Shown: positions 11,155 to 22,925, counted from the stretch's first letter. The stretch is 64,000 nucleotides of DNA from Prostheceraeus crozeri (GCA_907163375.1 CAJQUW010016852.1:496001-560000); one strand, 5' to 3'. The notes: generated by a model from the sequence alone, not told the origin. Numbers and translations are program-made.

Positions 11155-12860
11155 TATATAGCATGACGTATTAGTAAATTTTATGGCAACTTTTCGAAAC
11201 TTCACAGGTCATCTGTTTAAGCAACACACTTGTGGTCTACCTTCAAATGTTTAATGTAACTGGCTATCAGAATAAAGGTTACATTCAAGTATATTTATGA
11301 AGGCATTTGAATAGGCAGATATGTTATAAAATATATTGCATGTATTAACAATAAAATGTATAGAAAACGATGAAGTTTAAAGTGGTTCGGTTCTTGATGA
11401 ATATTTGTTTGCTAATAAAATACTTTTTTGGATGTTTAATTTTTAGTGAATGTTTCTACTGCCAAACTCTATTCGACACTCCTTTTCATCATAAAACAAT
11501 CACACGACAATGATTCAATTCCGAAATAAATCTTTTTCAAGGACGGGATACATGGATTGTAGATCGTCAATGAACACTATTTACGTCATCAATATAATCA
11601 ATCACATTGCAGCCAGTCCTAGTTAATATAGCTACTCTTAGAGCTGCATGCATGCATCGCTTTTCAACCTGAAAGCATTTGATTTTGCATTCCACAGCAA
11701 ATCGAAATCATGTGAAATATATGACTTGCAGCCGTGTCATATCACCATGGCAAGCTGTTATAGATTAAGAGCTCAACCTGAATGAAAATTAGTTAGATTA
11801 TAGTTTATAGATTAATCATCTGTTAACTGACCGGCATGTTTGCTACTATGTTTAAGTTAAATAACCTAGTCATTAATCTATGCTATTGCATACTGAGTAG
11901 ACAAGGTTCTTCATCCTTGTGATACTTAGTTCTTAGAGAAGTTCAGATGATGGGCTTCAACAAGAGTCGTGTCAGTGTCACAACAATTTTGTAAAATTTG
12001 GTATAACGATTGGTCTGTCAGAATAATATGAAAAGTAAACTGAATACCCAATAGCAAGTGGTATTCAGCAGATAACAAAATTGTCTTTATTTCGCTCTGA
12101 ATTTTTTCAAATGAAAATCATCATTCTCTAGGAATCTCAGTTAACAACATAAATATGCTAAGATAAGGGCTACTGTACAAAATATTAAATATGTAATGAG
12201 CTTTGAAGAAAATAATTATAAATGCAAAATTACAGTACAGGTACTGAACTTGCTAAAATCGAAATACAGCGTCTCACCTTTGAGTTAGGGGCCGTTCCAT
12301 ACTTAATTTTTGCGGTTTTGCTCTTCCGGTCAAGCAGGGGAAAACATGAAAATCAAATTTAGCAGCATACACAACGAATCATGTTGATTCAATCAATGGC
12401 AACATCACAGAGGAAAGCAAGCACAAATTTTGTCATCATTGAATAATGAAGATCTACATGCAAAAATGAATTTCGGTTTCACCAGATGAGCGCGAAATCA
12501 AAACTCTCAGGAGTACAGTTCCTAAAACATTTTTTATTCTTACTAAAATTTTAATGACTGTGCTATTCTGTTTGCATTTCAAACACCTTGAAATGCGACT
12601 TTGCATCAAATAACCTGAATCATTTTCCTCATAAGTTGAAATTATTAAAATAATATTATATTTCAAACTTATTATGTAAATAACTTATAACTGTAAATCG
12701 TAAGCAAGCCTGATACAAAATTCAAACATGGAGGGAATCTGCAATCCATTACATCTATGGATGATGACCGAGGGAACTGCAATCATACCGCGTGTAAAAA
12801 CAAGACTAACAATTGCATCAACTCACTTTATCCAGAATGACGTCGATTCGACTAATTCGT
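11155..12860. other. No gene; possible lone MITE end at about 12290
   Basis: AT-rich spacer with no coding motif. At 12289-12330 the sequence AGGGGCCGTTCCATAC followed by a GC-richer stretch resembles the GGGTCGTTCA-type MITE ends seen near 30.4 and 31.8 kb, but I found no second end. Confidence 0.4.
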
Positions 12861-12863
12861 TCT

Positions 12864-13224
12864 ATGACACCGAAAAACTTCGAAGATCGTCTGATAACAG
12901 ATCGAAGATTAACAGTGCCATTCAACTATTAGTTTCGAGATAATAATCCAAGCTTACCTTTAATTGCTTTGGAATCCCAGACGATCGTTCTAAGACAATG
13001 AGTGACACCATAAATCTTTGAAATTCGTTGACTTTCCAATGATTTACAGTGCCATTCAATGGATAGAAAACACGTCGAACAACTGAAAGAGATATGTAGA
13101 ACATTGTCAAGAAGAATAGATGTAATTTCTCCCACATGATGGATGACTGCACTGTATTGATATATGACACCGAAAATAATTGACGTAGAAAATTCATGCA
13201 AATCAACGATTAACAGTGCCATTG
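12864..13224 (+). repeat. Three dispersed copies of a roughly 60-bp unit
   Basis: Units begin TGACACC at 12864, 13003 and 13165. Each ends with ACAGTGCCATT about 50 bases later (near 12914, 13048 and 13214). The middle of each unit is diverged but shares TCGAAGATTA/AATCAACGATTA-like text before the ACAGTGCCATT block. Starts are 139 and 162 bp apart, so this is not a simple tandem array. Function is unknown, and overlapping minus-strand ORFs look incidental. Confidence 0.5.
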
Positions 13225-14974
13225 ATCGCAGCAGCTTCATATCCTTTGAGAATTAACATGTACGTTGAAGGAAGTAAATTTCAGTAATCCAATATTCGGT
13301 CAATAATACATGTGCTGAATCTGATGTGAGCAAAAACTTGAGATCGATCACAGGGAGAATTTTCGCCGCCATATTTCTGTCTCCGCTATCTTTCAACAGT
13401 CACAACAATACAAAATCACGAACAATTTGACACGATCGAAAATCTTAAGAATTCACGGTGTTGCTAAAGTGCAAACAGTGAAGTGAATCTCCATTTATAA
13501 GCTATCAAATTCTGTGACCAGTGTGAAATGTTGTGACAGACTTCAGCCAATTATAAGGCGCGGGGAAAGAACTGATGTTAAATGACTCATGCCATCCCTA
13601 ATTTTGATATAGGTTATGCAATTACTGAAGGAAGAAACGAATTTACACTGGCAAACCCGAGATTCAGTTGGGCAACAACTTCAGTTCATGACTTCATAGA
13701 GAAATATGAACCAATGTTAGATCGACGTTCATAGGATCACTGCTTATCTCACAGCATTGTGAAATCGTTGCAGATGTCCACACTCTACGGTACGATGAAT
13801 TTGATATGAAAATGTTCCTTCAATCGACTTACCTTGGTTTAGAATAATCCATGGTGTTTGATATATGAAAGCGCTGTTATGATAGATGAATGTTCAGCTG
13901 TAGTGATATTGAAATACATTCAGAAAGAAAATCAGCAAATACGTCCATTAAGCCACTTTCTCTTCACGCGGAATTACGCATCACGACAGCGCTTGAAGAA
14001 CTTTATATACAACGCACACACACAAAGCCTAATCCTCTTTCTATCCAAGATCGCGTATCTAGGTTGCGAATGGTTGCGCAACAGTGCATCGTTCTAGTGG
14101 CGGACACACGGAGACCAAACGCAGCAAACAGTCCTCTTCGACACCCATTCAGTTGCAACATCTTTCCGCTGACTGGCGGCGAATGTTGTACTACAGACAA
14201 AATCCGTGAAGAAATAATTCTAATTTGAAAGTAATATAGATTTGAGATCGAAAAGAACTGAGAGATCAAGGGGAAATAATGTCACCAGGCAGCTACGGAG
14301 TCGTCAAGGAATTTGTTTAGGCAATGAGATCATTTCCGAGTGTACAAGAGCAAAGTTAGGGTTACGACCGATCGACCAAATTACATAAGAAGGAATGCAC
14401 ATTCATAAAATATTACTTAGGATGAGAAAAAATGATCATTTAGGTAAATGTTTGTCAGGGTTATGGATGAGGCAGACGACGCATTGAATTTCAATTGTAA
14501 TATAAGAAAGAATTATTTAATATTACAAATTTTCCTGTGTTATTTGTATTGATGATGAACATGACATTGGACCAATCAAGGTGAATATCGTCACGAATTG
14601 TCGTCATAAGTAACGCATGACATAAATTCGCAAAAATATGAAAATGCTTTAGGCATGATGACTTAAACAAAAAGACAACAAACAATTAACTTAATTAATT
14701 AATTGACTTAAACAATTAAGAACAAATTTATCTTCTTTCAATAAAGTGACGATTAAAATTATTTTTTAGTAAAGAATTATACGGTCAATCGGCAGTGTAA
14801 TAACTCTCCGAATTTATTGCACTGACAAAAAGACAACAGTCAATTTAACATGACATAACAATAACATGCATCCACCTAGGAAATGACCATTGAATCGCTT
14901 ATCTTTCATTACATCGCATCGCAGAAGAATTCATCTAATTTGTTTAACAATTCTCATGTAGCTACGATAAATAA
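13225..14974. other. No gene seen
   Basis: AT-rich. The overlapping frames near 13.86-14.27 kb on both strands are mutual shadows without recognisable domains. I see no repeat or RNA gene that I can support. Confidence 0.5.

Positions 14975-15024
<50 letters not shown>
14975..15024. repeat. (TA)n microsatellite at the left edge of PLE1
   Basis: About 24 uninterrupted TA dinucleotides directly abut the left end of the Penelope-like element. A shorter TA run also lies about 25 bp beyond its right end (18470-18488), so the element may have inserted in or next to a TA microsatellite. Confidence 0.9.
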
Positions 15025-15027
<3 letters not shown>

Positions 15028-15049
15028 GATAAAAATAAAACAATCAATT

Positions 15050-15095
15050 CACAACATGTTTCTGCATTTATTCTAATGCCTTCATCAGGTGCTAA
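15050..15095 (-). ncRNA. Hammerhead-like motif in PLE1 left (inverted) arm
   Basis: Exact reverse-complement copy of the right-arm motif: CTGATGA at 15088-15082 and GAAAC at 15062-15058 on the minus strand. Element transcripts from either arm would carry it in the same orientation relative to the PLE sequence. Same caveats about the stem II offset. Confidence 0.6.
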
Positions 15096-15262
15096 CAGAA
15101 TTAACATAAAATCAAGCTTTTATATGACAGGATGATAATGAGTAAAATTTACAAGCGATGGCATGGAATGATATGACAACAGGACAATTAACAATAAAAT
15201 CAGATGAAATGACACATTTACAAAGACTGCTATGTACATGATGACGTGACCAAACGAGCTAT

Positions 15263-16020
15263 TTACAAATTCAATGCCAGTGGATTAGAACCTCCTCGAT
15301 CATTCATGAGTGCATCAGTACTGGTACTCTTAATAAGAATTGATTCCAAAAGACGAGGGTTATTATTAACCGTAGAGATAATCGTAAAGCCGTCTTTCTT
15401 TGGTGGATGGACGTGCATACTGACTTCTGTCGGAGTAGGATACGCTTTGAGATGTTCATTAATGCGAGTAATTAAATGACGAATGGAACTGCTAATGTAA
15501 CATTTATCACGATGTTCACAACTATATTTGTATACAATATTTGATTTCAATTCGTCATTTATTTTATCTTTGTTGGGAAAAAATTGAGAAGTTTTCAGGG
15601 TTGTAAAAATAACCCTTACACGTACAGTCTCTGGTAGAAATTTATTTTGTCTCTGATGTGGCGATTTAGATTGCTTTCTTTGTCAGCAATGAAAGGGAAA
15701 CTCCAGTTCACGGTTGTAGTATCGCTTTCATTTTCATTTTCATTTTTGTCGTTTGAACTTTGATCTCTGTAATTTTCTTCGACTTTTGCCTGGACGCCAT
15801 CAATGATTCCGTCGGAGAACCCGTTCTCCAGAAAAATAGAACGGATGATCTCCACGGACTCATGATAGCACTCAGGAGAAGAAGAAACTGCTCTGGCACG
15901 GTAAAACAAGGATTTCATGGCTGCCAAGCGATAGTGCTTTGGAGCGTAAGCGCAATTGGGAGTATATACTCCAGTATTCGTCTCTTTCAAATACCAAACT
16001 GTATCAAAAGAATTGTCATT
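15263..16020 (-). pseudogene. Inverted partial copy of the PLE1 ORF 3' part
   Basis: On the minus strand this repeats the last about 250 codons of the PLE1 ORF, from just after the catalytic YVDDI region through the GIY-YIG domain to the same stop. A one-base difference near 15650 (GACAAAATAAAT against GACATAAATAAAT) shifts the frame between the C-terminal extension and the GIY-YIG part. A Leu replaces Arg in the segment after SIF. It lacks the RT core, so it is a passenger of the element's inverted-copy structure rather than a working gene. Confidence 0.9.
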
Positions 16021-16138
16021 GAACTCAGTTTAAATCTCTCATCAAAAAGCTAAGACAGATTTCAAAAAAATAGATCAGTCTTTTTCTAGTGTTCTTGAGT
16101 CTCTCGACCGCGATGATAAAATCATATGTGAAGCTCTC

Positions 16139-18205
16139 ATGAGACATCATCTCAAGAAAGTGGAGCACATGATCCGTACCACTCATGAGAAGAAACTGAA
16201 TTCTCTGATTAATAGTCAGCATAAAGGCAATGCACAAAAGCCCACTGCGGCCTCCATCATAAATCTTTCGGACGAGAAACTCTCCAAAGATGAAGAGGAA
16301 ATTCTCAGTCTAGGATTTTCGATGACTTGGCCCAATGTGAAAGTTAACATCAATAGAGAGAAAGCTCACGCCGAGTCAGTCTTCCAACAAACTGACAGTT
16401 CTTGTTCACTCGACGAAGAAATGACCAATTCGTTGAAGCATAAATTCAGATCAACTTTTAAAGCCTATTTTTCCCGCCAAAAGTTGGCTCAAAACTGGGC
16501 TCGCAAACTGAAAGTTCTTCGTCAACTAGCCACTCGTAAACATCTCTACATTTCCAAATTTGATAAAGGAAATGGCATCGTAATTGACAAGCGTAGTACT
16601 TACACAACAAAAATGAAGGAATTTTTGATGAATTCAGGAAAATTCAAAAAATACGCTTATTGTCCTCGTTCAAAGAAAGATCCTTTCATTATTTTGGAAG
16701 AGGAGAGATTTACGAGAAAGTTGTCCGCGCTCAAAACGAAAGGTAGCATTTCTGATAGCATTTTTAAAACCGTTAAGCCAGTTGGTTCGCAGCCAGCTCG
16801 CTTATACGGCTTGCCGAAAGTCCATAAAGATCGAAGTGACCCGCCATATCGCCCAATTCTATCGATGATCAACGCTTATCCTTCTCGCTTAGCCAAATGG
16901 CTTGACAATATCTTAAAACCATTCATTCCTAAAGATTACGGCATCAAAGACACATTTGAGTTCGTCGATCTTATGAAGACGCAGAACTCTGGAGACTGCA
17001 GAATAGTGAGCTTTGATGTCAAAAATCTTTATACGAATGTCCCGATCGATGACACCATTGACCATATTATGACTTTACTGAGCGATGATGACATTCCAGT
17101 TAGAAAAGATGCTCTTCGACATCTTTTAAAGATGGCATGTACGAATATTCTATTCAGTTTCGACGGTGAGCTCTATGTGCAAAATGACGGGCTGTCCATG
17201 GGCTCATGCCTCGCTCCAACAATGTCAGCTTTTGCGATGAATTTAATTGAGTCCCGCTTACAAGACTGTCCGCATAGCCCCAGATTCTACAAACGGTATG
17301 TCGATGACATTTTTACGATTTTTGATCATTCGTCTGACATAACAAAATTTTTTGAGTTCATTAACAGGCTTCATAGCAATATTCAGTTTACGATGGAACA
17401 AGAAGAGCAAAATTCTCTCATCTTTCTTGACACGAAGATCATTCGAAATGACAATTCTTTTGATACAGTTTGGTATTTGAAAGAGACGAATACTGGAGTA
17501 TATACTCCCAATTGCGCTTACGCTCCAAAGCACTATCGCTTGGCAGCCATGAAATCCTTGTTTTACCGTGCCAGAGCAGTTTCTTCTTCTCCTGAGTGCT
17601 ATCATGAGTCCGTGGAGATCATCCGTTCTATTTTTCGGGAGAACGGGTTCTCCGACGGAATCATTGATGGCGTCCAGGCAAAAGTCGAAGAAAATTACAG
17701 AGATCAAAGTTCAAACGACAAAAATGAAAATGAAAATGAAAGCGATACTACAACCGTGAACTGGAGTTTCCCTTTCATTGCTGACAAAGAAAGCAATCTA
17801 AATCGCCACATCAGAGACATAAATAAATTTCTACCAGAGACTGTACGTGTAAGGGTTATTTTTACAACCCTGAAAACTTCTCAATTTTTTCCCAACAAAG
17901 ATAAAATAAATGACGAATTGAAATCAAATATTGTATACAAATATAGTTGTGAACATCGTGATAAATGTTACATTAGCAGTTCCATTCGTCATTTAATTAC
18001 TCGCATTAATGAACATCTCAAAGCGTATCCTACTCCGACAGAAGTCAGTATGCACGTCCATCCACCAAAGAAAGACGGCTTTACGATTATCTCTACGGTT
18101 AATAATAACCCTCGTCTTTTGGAATCAATTCTTATTAAGAGTACCAGTACTGATGCACTCATGAATGATCGAGGAGGTTCTAATCCACTGGCATTGAATT
18201 TGTAA
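16139..18205 (+). CDS. Penelope-type reverse transcriptase with C-terminal GIY-YIG domain
   Basis: Uninterrupted 688-codon frame. In order: a DKGNGIVI block at residues 142-149; RLYGLPKVHK (about 221-230) followed by PPYRPILSM; RT motif A SFDVKNLYTNVP starting about 291; motif B GLSMGSCLAP; and catalytic YVDDI at 387-391 with both Asp present. The C-terminus has a GIY-YIG-type domain: NIVYKYSC (597-604), CYISSS (610-615), Arg617, the R..EH pattern ending at His626, and the presumed metal-binding Glu662. The canonical Y-I-G reads Y-I-S here (Ser613), which may weaken the nuclease. The start is the first ATG, but the frame is open back to a stop at 16031 and the upstream codons look coding, so the true N-terminus was probably lost at the 16020 junction. 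The gene may still make protein. Confidence 0.9.
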   Translation: MRHHLKKVEHMIRTTHEKKLNSLINSQHKGNAQKPTAASIINLSDEKLSKDEEEILSLGFSMTWPNVKVNINREKAHAESVFQQTDSSCSLDEEMTNSLKHKFRSTFKAYFSRQKLAQNWARKLKVLRQLATRKHLYISKFDKGNGIVIDKRSTYTTKMKEFLMNSGKFKKYAYCPRSKKDPFIILEEERFTRKLSALKTKGSISDSIFKTVKPVGSQPARLYGLPKVHKDRSDPPYRPILSMINAYPSRLAKWLDNILKPFIPKDYGIKDTFEFVDLMKTQNSGDCRIVSFDVKNLYTNVPIDDTIDHIMTLLSDDDIPVRKDALRHLLKMACTNILFSFDGELYVQNDGLSMGSCLAPTMSAFAMNLIESRLQDCPHSPRFYKRYVDDIFTIFDHSSDITKFFEFINRLHSNIQFTMEQEEQNSLIFLDTKIIRNDNSFDTVWYLKETNTGVYTPNCAYAPKHYRLAAMKSLFYRARAVSSSPECYHESVEIIRSIFRENGFSDGIIDGVQAKVEENYRDQSSNDKNENENESDTTTVNWSFPFIADKESNLNRHIRDINKFLPETVRVRVIFTTLKTSQFFPNKDKINDELKSNIVYKYSCEHRDKCYISSSIRHLITRINEHLKAYPTPTEVSMHVHPPKKDGFTIISTVNNNPRLLESILIKSTSTDALMNDRGGSNPLALNL

Positions 18206-18372
18206 ATAGCTCGTTTGGTCACGTCATCATGTACATAGCAGTCTTTGTAAATGTGTCATTTCATCTGATTTTATTGTTAATTGTCCTGTTGTCATATCAT
18301 TCCATGCCATCGCTTGTAAATTTTACTCATTATCATCCTGTCATATAAAAGCTTGATTTTATGTTAATTCTG

Positions 18373-18418
18373 TTAGCACCTGATGAAGGCATTAGAATAA
18401 ATGCAGAAACATGTTGTG
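18373..18418 (+). ncRNA. Hammerhead-like motif in PLE1 right arm
   Basis: CAC (5' strand of stem I), CTGATGA (18380-18386), AG, stem II GCATT (18389-18393) with loop AGAATA and AATGC (18400-18404), A, GAAAC (18406-18410), ATGTT, GTG (3' strand of stem I). Core residues CTGATGA and GAAA are intact. Stem II is offset by an AG/A mismatch where a G-C pair is usual, and the cleavage triplet reads GTT, an allowed variant. Hammerheads in Penelope-like terminal repeats are established, so position and polarity fit. Activity is uncertain. Confidence 0.6.
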
Positions 18419-18502
18419 AATTGATTGTTTTATTTTTATCCTAATATAATCTGGACACAAGCTTCTCAAATATATATATATATATATAAAAATATACTAC
18501 AT

Positions 18503-21362
18503 ATAAATGATATTTTCATTTCAATATTGAATAAACGTGGAAAGTATAAAATCATGAATCCATTAATTATCAGAACATTATATCAATGGGCACCAATAAA
18601 GAGATTATTTACAAAATGGAAGTGTCGATATAATAAAACTATCATATCATGATTGGACAAAAGTTATGAATTGACTGGCAAGATTGCATACCACGGAGAA
18701 AGACTTTTGTGTTGAACTCTTGTGTAGACAAGAAAGTTGCTCCTTTTTGTATTATGAAGCCAACAGATCGGAACTATGAATCTTTTATCAACGCAGATAT
18801 TCGAGACTCACTTCAGCAGAAGCAGAGATGGAAATCTTTGCATAATAGCGTTTTGTTTAAAGCTCTGCCAAAGCTATCCCTCCTCGTTATGTGCTATTCA
18901 AAGCAATGTGGAGGATGAAACATGCTCCAGTAGAGAAGCGTCGCACTCATATCCAGAAGTCTTTGAATTATCTTATACGAAGTTGATATGGACATTCCGC
19001 TGAAGAGGTTGAGGTCGTGAATCTCACCGATACGCAATTTCGTGATGAGGATATTGAGCTTTTGCGCTTTGGACCTTCACATTGCATACCACCTAAGAGG
19101 ACTGATATGATTACGCCACATCGCTCGAAAATTTGAAGCATCAACTTCCTTCTGAACACCCTGTTTCTGATGAGCAAGCTAAGGAGTGCTCTAACTTTAT
19201 CAGCAACAGTGCTTTTCCTCTGAAGAATGCAAGATTGTATCCTGATCCTTTCGCATCAAGACAGCGACATCTTTTGCGGACTTTGAAAGAAAAGAATATT
19301 TTACTAATGAAACCAGATAAGGGAAACTGTTCAGTCTTGATGACCAAAGTTCAATACACAGAGAAAATGGGCGACATTTTATGCGATGAGTGTAAGTTTA
19401 CCAAGCTTTAATGACGCGGCGGAATGGGATGATTTCAACACCCGAAGTTGCTTTCAAAGCTTGTTAAAGAGACTGATTGATAGTGGACAACTCAGCAAGA
19501 ATTATCCTCATCAACTTCCGTTTCGTGTTTCAATACTCCGACTTTATGGCTTACCAATGCTACATAACTCTGGCAATCCCCTGCGTCCGGTTTTATCAAT
19601 GTCGAGAAGTGCTTATCACCAGATCTCACAGATGGTGGATGTTGAGATTTTAAAGTTGATACTACCTCTGTTTTATGGTCATACAAAAGATTCCTTCAGA
19701 TTTTGTGACAGGTTGTCCGAGATCGGAATGTCTAATGACAATGTTCGAATGACAACGGATATTAGAAGTCTATTCACCAATATCACGGTTCGTGAAACCA
19801 TTGATATTATCTGTGACTGACATTATCAAGCAAATAGAGATCCATCCGAAGTTCTTGTCTGAAGAAAATTTGCGTGACCTTCTATTGGACTCTTTCCACA
19901 GATGTTAAATTTGTTTTCAATAATAACATGTACGTACAGAGGGGTGGTCTAGCAATGAGTAGACCTCTACCGTGTTCTTTTGCGGACATCTTCGTTGGCC
20001 ATTATGAGAAATCTCTATTGGAGAGTGATAAGCCAAAGTTTTATGCACTCTATGTTGACGATGTTTTCATCATTTCGTTCAATCCTGAAGAGAGTGAGAA
20101 ATTTTTCAATGCACTCAATTCCATTCACAGCAATCTCGAATTCACCAAGGATTCGGGGGATTCTTTTTTAGATGTGCAAATCATCCAATCAGGTGCTTCT
20201 TTATTCACCGAAGTATTTCGCAAAAATACTTTTACTGGACTTTACACACAGCTCTCATCGTTTTATCCGAAAAGTTATAAAATAAACTTGGTCAAACTCT
20301 TTTTATCGCATTCGTCGCATATGCTCACCACAATATCTCCTAGAGGAGGAAACTCACCTGGAGAATATTCTAAAGAATGATGGTTTCCCGCTGTGATTCA
20401 TCCGTAAATATTCTGCAGAGACTGAGAAACGAGTAACGGTTAAGAGGAAAGAGTTGTTTGTTCGGCTTCCGTTTTATTGAGAGATCTCGAAGATTTGTAG
20501 CAATATCGCCACGGCCGTCGAAAAAGTGCTGCTACCACATCAAATTGTGCACTGCCTTTCGCGTAAATCGATTGAGTTCGAATGCTCCGAAGGACAAGAT
20601 ACCTCTTCCCTATAAAAATAATTTAGTGTACAATTACATTTGTGGTTGTGGAGTAACCTACATAGGGAAGAGTGGACGGTCCATCAGAGTTCGCGCAAAT
20701 GAACACCTTCCGAAATGGCTCACAACCAGTTCTAGAAGACTGCGATCAACAAAGGATGCATCCTCCAGCATCACGAGACACTTGTAGGAATGTTCGTATC
20801 GTCCCACTGCCAGTATTAATAACTTTTCTGCTATCAATAAGTGCCATTCAAAATTTGAACTTTTTTGGCCGAAGGTGTTCCGATTTAATGACTCAGTCCA
20901 TCTTTATGCATACAGAAAGAGCGAATTCTTCTCAGCACCATTTTGTAATTCTTTATTTATGATTTTATATTCTTATTTTTGTTTTTTTCCTCCTTCTTCA
21001 TCATTTTCTTTCCGTTACCTTCTCTCATGCTACTTTTCTTATGTACTTCAATTTAATTATCTTTCAACTTATTTGATTCTTTATTCATGACTTGTACATG
21101 AGTTTTTACACTAAGATGTCAATCGCTGTCTCTTACTGTATTGTCTTCATCACGTGTCATTTCCGTCTATGCAATGTGTCACTGTCAGTCATTTGTGAAC
21201 TTTTGTCAGACCGCGATTTCCTGTAGCCACGATGCAGTTCCGTGTAATGTTCTATAAAGAACTGACGAAGCGTTGAGCATTATAAATCATATTTTCATTT
21301 CAACATCGAATAAACGTGGTAAGCATAAAATCATGAATCTGCTAATTATCAGAACATTATAT
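18503..21362 (+). mobile_element. Older Penelope-like element PLE2 between direct repeats
   Basis: An 81-bp sequence at 18503-18583 recurs in direct orientation at about 21281-21362 with about 8 mismatches. It contains TATTTTCATTTCAA and TTAATTATCAGAACATTATAT-like text. These bracket a decayed Penelope-type coding region and so look like remnants of its terminal repeats. Just before the right repeat lies CTGACGA followed by AGCGTTGAGC, a possible eroded hammerhead core. Arm divergence and several frameshifts show it is older than PLE1. Its sequence is clearly a different PLE lineage. Confidence 0.8.
18700..20950 (+). pseudogene. Frameshifted Penelope-type RT plus GIY-YIG ORF
   Basis: Coding blocks in successive frames, all plus strand: LLMKPDKGNCSVLM (near 19310); RLYGLPMLHNSGNPLRPVLSM then motif A MTTDIRSLFTNI (near 19530-19790); motif B-like GGLAMSRPLP and catalytic YALYVDDVFIISF (near 20040-20085); and a GIY-YIG domain with NLVYNYICGCG, TYIGKSGRS and R.RANEHL (20622-20710). 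The GIY-YIG signature is canonical here, unlike PLE1. At least three frameshifts separate the blocks and the N-terminal third is poorly readable, so it cannot encode a full protein. Confidence 0.85.
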
Positions 21363-22640
21363 AACTAAGAAGCAGAGTGCTCTCCTTCAACCCCGTTGCA
21401 AGTTCGCGGATGTTAATTCATAATTCAATCACATGATTTTGATGAGTTTCAGAAAACTGTCAAGATGTCTAGACATCTATGTCAAAAAATCACTAGTCTT
21501 ATCTAGAAGTCACATGAACATTGCCAGGCAAAATTGACAGCAAATATTCGCCAAGTGCTATTATTTAACTAACATCTTAACGGTTAGTTTTCTGCAGCAG
21601 GATGTCAACGGAAGACAGAAGTGAGAACGAGAAGAGATTATCACAGCTCTTTGGTTACATACGCGGTTTCATATGAGATCGATATTAAACACATCATAAG
21701 ATAATTATTTATCTCTCGATATGAAATGAACAACCAATGATGCTCTGAGGGCACAGAGTAACTCATTATGACGAAAACCGAAGGTTACGAGTATGGATTC
21801 CATTCGCCCCCCTTCGAAGAGAAAACTAAGATAATCTCTTTGTTTCCGAAATCAAAATGAGCTTTTGCTAATAATCCTGCATTGATCGAAAGTAAATACT
21901 ATTACTTAAAATAAATTAAGTTTTGCTAAACATAGGTGATAAATATTTGAGATATAAATTTGTCTAAACCTGTCGGTCTGACCAATTGAACTTCATCCGC
22001 TTACATGCGACAGTTGTCAGTCGTCAGATTCAAATCTCAAACGTCACAAATCAGTTGTCATAACAATAATAATCAAAGAATAAGCATTTCATTAAAAATG
22101 CAGGTGTGTCTTGACCATATCTCAGTGTCTATAAACCGTCATCATCTCGATAGTGGAAGTACTTGGGTAGTTACTGAATGCTGCATACTGAAATGTTATT
22201 CTGGAACGAATGTTCTAGTTTTGTATGACTGTCTTGATTTTCTTCAAGGTGAAAATCACTTTCTCAAATTTTGATATCGATATGATTGATCGAAGCAAAA
22301 GCGCAATAGATAGTAGATTAACAGAAGCCCGTCTGATTAAAACTCATGCACCTGGCATCAACCGCAAAAATGAGCCCCCCAAATTCCTAACTTAATGTCA
22401 CACTGAACTCTGGCACATTACTTATCATATGCAAGGCACCTTGTCATCATAGTCAGCACAAATCGGTCCTTGAAGTGTCTGTGGCACAAAACGTTGACTC
22501 GTCCACTCTTATTTGTATATAATTTAATATATATTTATTATATTTTTACATATTATGTACAGAAACAATATATACATTGTACAGAAAAGGCAATGGTGAG
22601 AAGAATGTGCAGTGTGAGGCTGGCCCTGGAATGTATTTCC
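21363..22640. other. No gene seen
   Basis: AT-rich spacer after PLE2. The plus frame at 22005-22274 has no recognisable motif. Confidence 0.5.
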
Positions 22641-22925
22641 GATGTTTAACAAAGAAGACGGCGGTGGTATGGCCACATTCTGAGAAGAGATGAGAGTGAC
22701 TGGAAGAAAAGATCTTTCCAGTTGGAGGTTGAAGGCAGAAGGCCGAGAGGAAGACCAGGGAAAACATGGTCGCAAGTGGTCTCCGAGGATCTTCACGCTG
22801 TGGACCTGCATCTAGCAGTGGTCTACGATTGACAGGAGTGGAGGCGCGCCAAAAGAAAGCAACAAACGTCTGACCCCTTTCAACGTGGACAAGGACGAAA
22901 AACGGTGAAGTAAGTTAGTAAGTAA
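22641..22925 (+). pseudogene. LINE ORF2 C-terminus with GTAA tail
   Basis: Translation from about 22650 gives RRRRWYGHILRRDE, then a Lys/Arg-rich stretch with EGRRPRGRPGKTW. The pattern W-x-G-H-x-x-R-R and G-R-R-P-R-G-R-P-x-x-T-W is characteristic of the RT-distal end of many LINE ORF2 proteins. One internal TGA follows (probably a decayed CGA), then DPFQRGQGR and the stop, and immediately a (GTAA)n tail at about 22908-22925. The RT core is absent, so this is a heavily 5'-truncated copy. The same 3' terminus recurs at 35.9 kb. Confidence 0.7.

Larger units (their letters stand above)
15022..18448 (+). mobile_element. Penelope-like element PLE1 with 1-kb inverted 3' copy
   Basis: The unit comprises an inverted copy (15022-16020), a coding unit, and the right arm (17447-18448). 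The left arm is a near-identical reverse complement of the right arm, which covers the 3' part of the ORF, the 3' UTR and the terminal hammerhead. The two arms differ by only a few bases, including a one-base difference near 15650. Head-to-head inverted, truncated second copies are known for Penelope. Near identity of the arms implies either recent insertion or arm-to-arm conversion. No target duplication could be defined because the left flank is a TA microsatellite. PLE2 begins about 55 bp downstream. Confidence 0.9.
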
